Assembly: GCA_032358165.1 (NCBI GenBank)
Contig: JAALGY010000038.1
Location: 1,426,001-1,490,000 of the forward strand
DNA length: 64,000 nucleotides
Source: Diplosphaera chodatii
Lineage: Eukaryota; Chlorophyta; Trebouxiophyceae; Prasiolales; Stichococcaceae
Reading direction: 5' to 3'
In this document: positions 25,098 through 34,618 of the stretch, one piece after another
Layout of the letters: each line of letters begins with the position of its first letter
How positions within the stretch are numbered: the stretch's first letter is position 1
Translations under genes and position numbers: made by a program
The notes under the pieces: generated by a model
The model's input: only the letters and a program-made list of their open reading frames with translations
The model's database searches: none
What the model was told of the DNA's origin: nothing

Positions 25098-27340
25098 ATG
25101 CTTCCGCAAGTCGTCGTCTTGGCAAGTGGATGCACTCCACCCCTGCTCACTCATTCTGCAGGCCCAGCTGCAGACGACGCGCCAGCATCTAGCGGGCGTC
25201 AGGTGAGGTTGCTGATACTCAGACTGTGCCAGAAGCGGCGTTCAAGCCTGCTTGAGATTTGCAAGCCGGCGCCCTGCTGCTGACAAGTGCGTGCGTATGG
25301 CAACAGGTTGCGGAGCGGCAGTGCAGCACACCGGCATGCACAGCTGAGGCTGCAAGGTGCAGTCCTGTGGCTCTGTGCACACAAAAAGAAGGCCTTGACG
25401 CATATGCATTCTGGCCAACACACCATGTGCAGGCACGACTCGGGTAAGACACTCGATGCCTTTCGACCCATGCAGGCCGGGGCAGGATATGCCAAGCAGC
25501 AGCAGCAACAGGCTCGAACCTGACGGCCAAAGAGCAGGAGGAGCTGGCGGCCGACATTAAGAAGCTGGAGGACCGGGAGTCTTGGTGCGGCTGTTGGGCG
25601 ATGCAGATCAAGGACGGTGCACAGTGCGCAGGTCCACAAGTGATTGCGGATGTAAGGGGACGGCACCATAGACTGGTGAACGCTGCCCTTGTGCAGGTAC
25701 ACCGCGCGCTTCATCGCGGACGATGCCCCGGACTGGAACCCTGCCGCGTTTGTGGCAACCCGGCAAATTGCCAATGGACTGCAGGTATATGAACTGTGTT
25801 GTCACCCCAAGCCATGTGCGTGACACGGCGATGAGTTGTATGTCACCCGTCCTGAGTGTGCCACTGCCGAACCTGCTTGCATCCACGTTCGTGTGTGGCG
25901 CCATCAGGCGGTTGAGCTGGATGTGGAGATCAGCCGGGAGCGGGTGCCGCTGCGCAACGCCTACCGCCACGTCGGCCAGCAGGCGGTGGTGCGCGTCAAC
26001 TCCGGGGAGGAGTACACGCTGCAGGGTGGGCACCGCAGCTGGACTGCTGGCAGGATCGGCAGCACACCCTGCAGCGCTGTGCAGCTGTCGCCATCATGTC
26101 ACGCACATGGTTCATGTGCGTGATATGATGACTCAACCTGACCTCGTGCCATGCAGTGTCATCAGCGCCGTTCCCGCTCAGCATGCAGCAGCAGCCGCTG
26201 TACCATGCGCGCGGCGACCTGACCGCCGGCGAGATCAAGGCTGTGCGGGAGCCCACCAGCGTGACCGCGCGGCTGCAGGTGAGCGGCTGGCCGGCGCGAC
26301 CTGGTGGGGTGCGGCCACCGCAGCACACATGTCAGACTGCATGTTGGCATCGCAGACACTTGACGGGCAATGCGGAGCTGCTTTGCTCACCGGCGCGCAC
26401 AGGTGCTGGTGCCGGAGGGGGAGGCGAAGGACCTGCTGGAGGCGTCGGCCGCGGATGGCGTGGAGGTCGGCCCCTTCCAGGTGGCGCCCGCCTCGCCCCA
26501 TGTCAGTGTCGTCCGCCAGCTGCTGCCGCCTGCCGTGATGACTGCTTGGTACACTGGAAGGTGGGTTCTGAGTCGTGCCTCAAAAGAAGTCACACGTTTG
26601 CTGCAGGGTGCGGGGCTGAACTTGCGGGGCGATATCATCGGCACCTTCCGCTACCGCACCATCCTCATCATGTGCGAGGGGCTGGCCATCGGCACTGCCA
26701 AGGCGCTCATTGAAGCCGACTCCAGCGTTGGCGGTCTCAACTTCCCGCTGCGCGAGAACGTGGTGCTGTACTACCGGGTGAGCCTGCGGTTCGATGAGGC
26801 GCCGTGCTGATGTTGCCTGCTTGTGCCGTGTGCACAGCGGCGGATGCAATGCTGCAGGGCACATGCCGTAAAGCACACCAGCTGCGAATGTCACCCCAGC
26901 TCTGCTGCAAGCCTGCAGGCCCAGAACGACGCGTCCCTGGCTTACAAAGACGAGTTCGAGCGGTGGCAGTCGGAACTGGGCGTGCGTGTCAAGGTCGCCA
27001 CGCGCGACACCTTCATTGACATGTTTGACGACGATGACGAGCTGGAGTATGAGCCGGCGACGACTGCAGCCATCATACTGACTGGCGGTGACGAGGACGC
27101 TGAGAAGGCGGCCCTGATGGTACGCATCGCCACGTGTGGTCGCGATAGGTGTCCCCTGCGGTTCAGCCCGCCCGTGCTCTGCTGAGGCTGAGCCGCCTAG
27201 CGCTCACTTACAACCATGCGTCCCTGTGCCTGGTGCAGGTGTGCAATGAGGCGGAGATAACGGAGGTTGTGAAGGACTCAGAGCAGGCGGTGCAAACAGA
27301 GTATCTTGCCATGAGAACCCACAACAAGGGCATGCATTGA
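25098..27340 (+). CDS. FAD/NAD(P)-binding oxidoreductase (PKIWI502-like)
   Basis: Resembles the plant PKIWI502-type ferredoxin-reductase-fold proteins, which are plastid-targeted and of unclear substrate. Supported exons: LTAKEQEELAADIKKLED ending at 25585, spliced in phase to WYTARFIADDAPDWNPAAF (25697), then VELDVEISRERVPLRNAYRH with VGQQAVVRVNSGEEYTLQ (25910), SSAPFPLSMQQQPLYHARG (26158), VLVPEGEAKDLLEASAADGV (26402), LNLRGDIIGTFRYRTILIMC (26620), NFPLRENVVLYYR, AYKDEFERWQSELGVRVKVATR (26945) and VCNEAEITEVVKDSE, ending TGA 27340. The block order matches the family: beta-barrel flavin domain then Rossmann-like domain. The usual Gly-rich nucleotide motif at GDIIGTF...CEGLAIGTAKALIE is altered (see findings). 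Exons before 25530 and the start at 25098 are uncertain; a transit peptide is expected there. Confidence 0.65.
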
Positions 27341-27364
27341 CATGCGGGTCTGCTGCGCCCACAG

Positions 27365-27369
27365 TGTAA
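27365..27369 (+). other. Chlorophyte poly(A) signal TGTAA
   Basis: TGTAA lies 25 bases after the oxidoreductase stop codon, a normal position for the chlorophyte polyadenylation signal. The rest of 27341-27703 (363 bases) has no coding signal and must contain the promoter and 5' UTR of the next gene, which is in the same orientation. Confidence 0.55.
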
Positions 27370-27703
27370 AGCATCTCGACTCCAGCAGTGCATGCTGCCC
27401 TTGCTTTTGTTTCGGAGCCTGGCATCGTTTCCGAGCACACACCATGCAGCAGAATGGCAGCCCATTCATGGGTCACATCATGCACGTCAACAAAGATCCA
27501 CGAGCTGGGCTGCACTACCGTATGCCGCATGGCAACATTGACCACCAGTGCAGCAACAACCCAAACAGCTCGTTAGCTGCCCGCTAATTTGGACTAGGGT
27601 GGAAGCCTAATCTTCCTGCACAACTGCAGCCAAAACTTGCTGCAGTGCCATGGTGCAGCGTTTGTGGGGGACCACTGTGCGCTGCACGTCCGCCTGAAGC
27701 ACC

Positions 27704-30700
27704 ATGGCGAGCTCCACGAGGACGTCGTTCCGTCCGCGGCCTCTGGACAACAACAAACAGCTTGAAATTGTCAGGGACGAGAATGCAGATCTGCAGAGCG
27801 TGGGGCCCATCGATCAGGCAGACATCGAGGCCACCAGGCGCATCACCAACGGCCATGAGACGCTGGACGCCCACAATGAGAAGGTGAGGCGACAGGGCGT
27901 AAGGCAGCCAGAGGTGCATGGTGCCAAGTGCAATTGCTCTATCTCTCTGAGACTGTCATCACACGCACGGTACACATCATAAAGGCTACCAGGACCTGGT
28001 TCCCACGCCCCGGGCGTCACGCAGCTGCCTCTTCAGTCTTACTGGCCTCTGCACCTGTTCAGTGCACCTGGTAGTCCCACATAAGGTCTGCGACGCTCTC
28101 CCTAGCAAGTCCAGCCATTTGCTTGCGCTTGATTCGTGCACAGTTGCCTATAATAGTGCTTGTTCGGCGATCGAGGCCTGTCGACAGTGCGCGATGCGTG
28201 TGGGAGTTGTTCGAACCTCGACTCGCGACGTCTGTCGAGCGACCGACCCTTGACATTGTCACAGCGCTACGCGAGTCCAATACGTCTGCAGTTTTTGAGC
28301 TGTGTCATCATAATGGTCGTTTAAACACGGCGCGAGGCCATATCTACGGTCCACGAGCGACTGCACCTGCATTGGGCACACCCTGCCTTGCACATGCAAT
28401 GAACTGCAGCGCTTGCTTACCTGACCAGCAGTTGTTACAACCAACATCATCTTCATGTACGCTTTGTGCATGTCGACGCTGCAGGTGCTGACTCTGACCA
28501 GCGAGAAAGGCAAGGGCGGGCAGGAGATCCCCATCCCAGTGGTGACAGAGGTGGCGTCCTACTCACGAGACTACCTGCCCACCTACCGAGAACGACCGGT
28601 GTACGTGCGCGGGCGGGGTGAGAAACGCTTTACTGTTTGGCCTCCTGGTATACACGTGCAGTGCATGCCGTGTCTGTGGAGCATCACATGAGGGTACTGC
28701 ACTCTGCTGCATCCTTTCACCACACCTCATGAACGTTGCCAGGTGGCGTGGGGTATCGGGATGACAACCTGGTGGAGTATGACCTGGACTCGGAGGACGA
28801 TGCTTGGTTGGCGGCATTGAATGGCGATCAGGTGGGGTCCAATCACAGATCCACATGCGTGCAGTTTGCAAATGACACATGTCAGCTGCTTACTCAGTTG
28901 CACGGCAGAGGAAAGCAAAGAGCTGAACCCGTTGTACCTGTGCTGATGTGACAGGATCGCCTGCCTCAAGCACGGTTTGAGCTCATGATCTGGCGGCTGG
29001 AGACGACCAACGCCGCCGCAATCGACCGCACCTTTGCAGCTGCAGGTGCTGAAGCGTAGTCACGCCAGCAGATGATGTTGGTGCTGCAATACTGCCATGG
29101 TTGCAGCACTGATGAAAGTAGCTGCTTCTCTTCAAGCTGCTGTGCGAAACCTGCCACACCGCCTGTTGCACTGAAGCTGTCGAAGTGCTCCTGCAAACCA
29201 TTTCATTGAACACCCTTGCAGGCGCTGCGCCCCAGGAGCGCACCGCACCGGCAGTGGTGGCGTCCACTGACCACATGTCCAGGGACGAGGCCCTCGCGGC
29301 GCTGGCAGCCTCATGCCCCGCGCGCGACAAGCTGCGCGTCATGGTGCGCCTGCCCCGCAGCTGTGCATTCTCTGTGTGCCTGACTCAGCCCCGAGCGAGC
29401 GGTGACAGTGGACCTGCTCGTCACAGGTCTGCAAACTCGTCGGCAATCAGGTGACAGGCTGACCATGGTGTGCAGGTGTACGACTACTGGATGGCGAAGC
29501 GGAAGAAGCGCGGCAAGCCGCTGCTGCGCTCGCTGCAGGCGCCGACGCCGTCGGCCGACCAGAACCCAGCCAACTGCTTCAGGTGCTGCCATGCTGGGGC
29601 CCCCCTGCCTTGCAACCCGAGTCCTCCACATGACGCATTCTGGCTCACTCCTACTCGACCTGTTGCCATTGAACAAGACCCTGCGGCAGGAGGCAGCAGG
29701 CGGTGCACGGCTGCTGTTGCCTGTTGGCACAGGCACACCCCTGAGCGACACCCTCAAATGCTGCGTGCAGGCCGCGGGAGCGGATACACCGGCCGCAGAC
29801 GCGGCGGCGGAAGGAGAACAACGAGGAGGCGATGGAGAAGATGCGGGCGATACAGACCAACCTGAGCAAGGCGCGCGAGCTGGTGGAGCAGCTGCTGCGG
29901 CGGGAGCGCAAGAAGCGCGACACCGTGGTGCGCAGGGCGCCGGGGGCGCCCTGACAAACCTGGTGTATGTGCAGCACCACACGGGCACGTCACGGCAGCC
30001 GGGCTCGGCCCCTGCGAGCGGCTGTGCTGCCGCAGAGGAGGCTATGCAAGTCTGCAACTTGATCTGCATGAGACTGCAACATTGCATCGCCCATCAACCA
30101 ACTTATTCTCCAACATGAGCCAGGCAAGCTGATTTTGAGTGTCCGCCTCTGCTGCTGTCTGCAGTATGCGGAGATCGACGCACAGCAGCTGCAGGTCAAA
30201 CAGCGCCACGAGCCGCGCTCAGCGATGGAGGCCATCGAGGCAGAGTATTCAGCCGCAGCGCGAGCGAAGCCTGGCCGGCGGCCACTCGGCTTCGAGGTGG
30301 CTGCTTCACCTGCCGGCCACCTTGTACTCTGTGCGATTGACTGCTGTGTGAGCTTGCTCAGCGTGCCGATGATCGGTCTAACATGCATGTGCTAGCTGAC
30401 ATCGAGGTGCATTTGGCGGCTGCAGGCTCGCACGGGGCTCGCGCCTGGGGGCACCATCCCTCTGGAGGGGCCGCCCGCCACCGCCGCATCCGGCCTGCTT
30501 GACGCAGCCGGGAAGCGCGCCAAGCGCAGGTCCGCCAGGCCCCGCGCCGCTGAACAGCTTGATGCAGCATGGCGGCCTGTTGAGTCGTGCACAGTCGGCA
30601 CCCACGTTGAAAGATGTGATCTCGGAGGTGGGACTGTTCTGTGCTGGCGTGTAACAGGAAACGGGACCCCAGCAACCCGCAGCGGGACGCGATCGCGAGG

Positions 30701-32171
30701 GTGGGGTCGCAGCCCTGGGAGCTGCAGGACGCGCTGCTGGCGCCCTACCTGGTGCTGCTCCCCTCCTGCCCACCACCCTGCAGCCTGTCATACCTTGCAT
30801 GCCCTTGCAGGGTGCTGGCGGTAAGTGACCCCCCGTAGCCGGGAAACGGGACAGAATGCAAAGACCTGCCAGGCATCATGAGCAGTGAGTGTTGGGCGTC
30901 ATCATGCTGGCAGCCTAGTGGCTCAGCCTCATCCATCTCCACAGGCGGTGGACATGCCGAGGCTGTGCGCGGCGCTGGGGGAGGCGTCGTTGCGGCTGCC
31001 CGGGCGGGTGGCGGCGGTGCTGGCCGGCGGGCGCGGGCGGCCCCGCCCCGGCCGGGGCGGCCGCCTCCTCATCGACCGCTGCAACCCGTGCGTTGTTGTC
31101 ACAGCCATGCTGTCAGAAGGGACCACGGAGCAGGCCGTCTGCTGTCAGCTGCACAAGGCGCACCATGCTGCGGGTCCGGGAACCGCAGCTGCAGCCTGCT
31201 TTTGTGAGGGACCTGGTGCGCTGGCGGAGCAACGCGGGGACCAATGCATGGCCGTCTTGCAGGTTCACATACGAGCCGTATGGCCAGGACGACGACGATG
31301 GGCCGCCGCCCATGCACATGCTGCACAACCCGTACACCGGCAGCGGCAAGCCGGCGACGCCGCGGCACCCGCCCGTGGTGCCCGCTGGCGCCGCCGCCGC
31401 CCCAGCCTTTGCTCCTGACAAGGCGCAGGTGTGCCCACGGCGGCTGTGTACTCAGATGCCTGTGGACCGCTGACATCTGCATACCGATGCAGCGTAGCTG
31501 TATGGAGTGCAAGGGCAGCTGGCATCTCTATACACACCCAAAGAGCCACCATTCTACCAATGGTGGCCAGCCGTGGAACTTCCAAGTGCCATTCTGTCAT
31601 GCAGACATCCCAGCCAACAGAGCCGCTGCCACCGGCGGTCACGCCAAAGCCCTCTCGAGTGAGGATCTGCTGATGCTTCCCTTGCTGCATCTCTCTGCCG
31701 CACGCAAATTGCTTCAGCCGCATCCGCTCGTAGCTTATGCTGCATATGCTGCATCTGGCACTTGCCCACACCCTTGATCGTGTGCACATTGCTGTGGGCT
31801 CAAACAGGAACTCATGTGTTGCCTCGACAGGTGGCGCCAGCGACGACACCCAACCCCACACGCAGCAGCACGCGCAAAGCATCGCTGCGAGAAGTGCGGG
31901 GCGGCGGCGGCAGCGGCGGCGGCAGCGGGCCGCCGAAGCGGGGGCCGGGACGGCCGCCGAAAGCAGGGCTGAAGGTGAGCTGGCGTGTGGAGTGCCACAC
32001 CTGGCCAACACGATGCTCCGCACATATGACCAGTGTCGTAACATGTAAGTTGTTGTGGACTCGACAGCGACACGCTAGACTGTTGTGGATGGCTCCTAAT
32101 CCGCATCCATCTTGCCGTGTGCCCTGCAGACTGGCAGTGGAGGCACCTCCCCGATGGACCTCGATACTTGA
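27704..32171 (+). CDS. EPL1: Enhancer-of-polycomb-like protein (EPL1/EPC)
   Basis: Scaffold subunit of NuA4-type histone acetyltransferase complexes, nuclear. The first exon starts at ATG 27704, MASSTRTSFRPRPLDNNKQL then IVRDENADL, the diagnostic EPC start. Later exons carry IPIPVVTEVASYSRDYLPTY (28525), DDNLVEYDLDSEDDAWLAAL (28762), RFELMIWRLETTNA (28976), VYDYWMAKRKKRGKPLLRSL (29477) and the second EPcA hallmark PRERIHRPQTRRRKENNEEA (29770) with a basic coiled helix LVEQLLRRERKKRD. Downstream exons are Ala/Gly/Pro-rich. One near 31930 encodes KRGPGRPPK, an AT-hook-like motif, and the last reads GSGGTSPMDLDT with TGA 32169-32171. An exon near 31275 is DDDDGPPP-rich. The N-terminal half is certain; splice choices in the low-complexity part (30400-32000) are less so. 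Confidence 0.88.
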
Positions 32172-33010
32172 TCGAGCCCAACAGCAGCCAAACCGATTGC
32201 TGCTGTTGTTGACGGGTTACACAGTAGTACCCTCTAACAACAGCCCTTCTGTACAACAGCTCAGCAGTTTTGAGGTCTATCTGAAGTTCGGCAGTAGCAG
32301 TGTGTCATCCACAGGTCACAGCCCCAGCTAGCGCACATTGCACAGCTGACTTGATGATGCTAACATTCACGATGCGCTTACCACCTAAGTACTCAGCTGA
32401 CAACAGCATGTGCAACTGCAAGAATGGAGTTCCGCACAGACACGGCTGCCATTGTTACAGTTCCCCTTACGGTATGTGGCTGCTGCATGGTCAGTGGCGG
32501 CATGCTGGTCCAATATGCACGTGCTCGAGGTTTGGTGAGCAAGCGACTAAACGATGCAGCAGGGCAGGCGGGCCTCCTGGTGTCATCACCCAGAGTCGAA
32601 GGCGGATTTGCTGACCACATCCACAGCAATCCGCAGCTGATTGCTGTAGGCAGCGCTCAACTGCAATGCGAAACCGACTCGTGAGCAAAGCACTTTGGCA
32701 TCAGCAGGCATCCTTTATGTTGTGTAGAAGGCGGTCTTCATGGCAAGCACCATGCACAGCACACCTGTGCGGACGCTGCTGTATCTATTGCAGCGCTGCT
32801 GCCAGCTAAAGTTGCTGATGCCACGCCGATGATGGCGGTAGCAGCCTCCTGTTGCAGCTGGTGCGGGACAGCACCTGCAGGCCCAGAGTGTGCTGAACAT
32901 CCGGGTACACGTCCATGGGAACACCTCCAACCATGGGAACACCTCCAAAAGCTCACTCAGGTGCCATTAGACACCTGACCCGCGGCCTTGACTCGCAGCA
33001 CTCCTCGCAC
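32172..33010. other. Convergent gap (EPL1 / F-box)
   Basis: 839 bases between two convergent genes. It contains 3' UTR sequence and a short tandem repeat (listed separately). Open frames here are short and have no domain. TTACA at 32454, i.e. TGTAA on the minus strand, is a possible but distant poly(A) signal for the F-box gene. Confidence 0.4.
32913..32948. repeat. Perfect tandem duplication, 2 x 18 bp
   Basis: The 18-base unit CCATGGGAACACCTCCAA occurs twice head to tail without a mismatch. It lies outside the coding exons I support, about 60 bases downstream of the F-box stop codon (transcribed on the other strand), so probably in its 3' UTR. Confidence 0.9.
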
Positions 33011-33907
33011 CTAGGGTGGCAGCTCCCAGACGTCCACGCCCGGCCGCAGCACAGGGCGCAAGTGGCACAGCTGCAGGCGCGCCTGTGCTGTGCGCTGGGC
33101 CGCATCGATGGACAGCTCTAGCCTCAGGCTCGGAAGCTCGAAGTAGTAGGATCTGGCCGCGCCGCTCATCAGCAGGCAGACGATGGTGCCGGCGGTGCTC
33201 CTGGACAGGTGGCCGACGCAGTAGCCGTCGGTCACGGCGGGGTGCGGCTGCTGCGGGTTCGGCTGGAAGCCCGGTGGCAGGGACACCCAGACGCATGGCG
33301 CTGCAGGTGGCACCGCTGATCCCGCTCCAGCTTGCTGGCCCGACCTCTCCCTGGCCGAGTGCTCTGCCCGGTGCAGCTCGACGGGGCTGCCACCCTGATC
33401 TGTATCTGCAGCTTGCGATGTGCTGTCAAAGTCTCGCAGTGCACTGTCACAGAGCCGCGGGCGCAGGTACGAGCTGAACTGGTAGCCTGCTGGCGCACAG
33501 CACGCAAGGAAGCGTGCCAGCAGCTGCAGCCAGTCGAAGCGTGGGCCGTGTCGCTCCAGTACAAACTGCAGCTGAGGTGCTGCTGCGTGCTCGTCCCAGC
33601 GCTGCACAAAGCGTCCCGCAGTCAGGGCCACGTGCCGCTGGTGGACGTCTTGAAGGACGTTGCTCCCCCACCAGGTATAGAACCTGCGTGTTCAACAGCA
33701 AAAGGGGGTGCGCCCAGGAATGCATGTGCAAGTGGGCTGCTTCCACGCAGAGTCCAGTGGCTGCATGCTGCTACAGTCACAGCAGCAGGCTCACCTCCGG
33801 CACGCGAGGCAAGCGGATACCCGATCCCTGATGTCCGTAAGCGAACTGAAGACCATACACGTCCAGATCTCTTCGGGCAGCTGCAGCAGCGGCGAGGCTG
33901 TGTCCAT
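33011..33907 (-). CDS. F-box protein
   Basis: Probable substrate adaptor of an SCF ubiquitin ligase. The first supported exon starts at ATG 33907: MDTASPLLQLPEEIWTC, then MVFSSLTDIRDRVSACLACR to about 33798, which is an F-box (LPxEI....L.D...V..C..CRxW). A phase-consistent splice leads at about 33683 to FYTWWGSNVLQDVHQRHVAL and one long exon with TAGRFVQRWDEHAAAPQLQF, then VLERHGPRFDWLQLLARFLA, CAPAGYQFSSYLRPRLCD, an Arg/Gln/Gly-rich stretch, and GYCVGHLSRSTAGTIVCLL...SYYFELPSLRLELSID, ending VDVWELPP and TAG 33013-33011. The C-terminal 200 residues match no repeat I recognise (no LRR, Kelch or WD40). The open frame continues upstream of the chosen ATG without another Met, so an extra 5' exon is possible. 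Confidence 0.6.
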
Positions 33908-34618
33908 GGTGGACAGCGTGTTGGTGGACGAGGTGCCCGGCGCCCGTTCAGCTCCTGCAGCATCACAGACGACAGATCAGACCACTTTCAACCATGAAAC
34001 ATGTGTGTCATGTGTGATAACGGCCCAGCGCCTGGCCGCATGCTTGATGTCGGATGAGTCCCCCTCTGGTGCATGGAGGGGGATCTGTTGGGCGCAGTTT
34101 GATAGGGCGCGTGTTACGTCCCAAATGTGAGCCTAATGCACTTCACGAGATGCATCCGATGTTCGCCAAAGCTGATGCGTCTGGATCACACAGCTGCACC
34201 TGCACTGTTGTGTCAGGAGCTGGGCAGGCGGCAGTTGACGGTGATCACCACGGACCACCTGTTGCGCTGCGCCACGATACACGTCTAGGCTTAGTATTGA
34301 CACCGGGAGCTGTACGCAGCCTCTGAGTGGCTGCGACCGCACTAGCCGGCCTGGTGCCGGAGGTCTGCTCACATGAGACCACACTGAGCGGGGGCGGGCA
34401 AACTTTGCCGCACCCCTCTTGACCTGGAAAGCGCTCCCGGCAAGGCCTCGGCACCGCAGATCTTCGCTGCTGGACAGCAGCCGTGCATCAGTGATACATC
34501 TGTATAAGCAGCGTCTCTGATTGTACCTAAGTGACGTGCTCGAGGTTTCAGACGCGGGCAGTGGCTGTTTACTGATCTGAGGTGCGGGTACCAGCTGGCC
34601 CTGCGGCAGCCCGCAGCC
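33908..34618. promoter_or_regulatory. Divergent intergenic region (F-box / AGPase)
   Basis: About 710 bases between divergent genes; presumed promoters. Only chance frames are seen on both strands. Confidence 0.35.
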
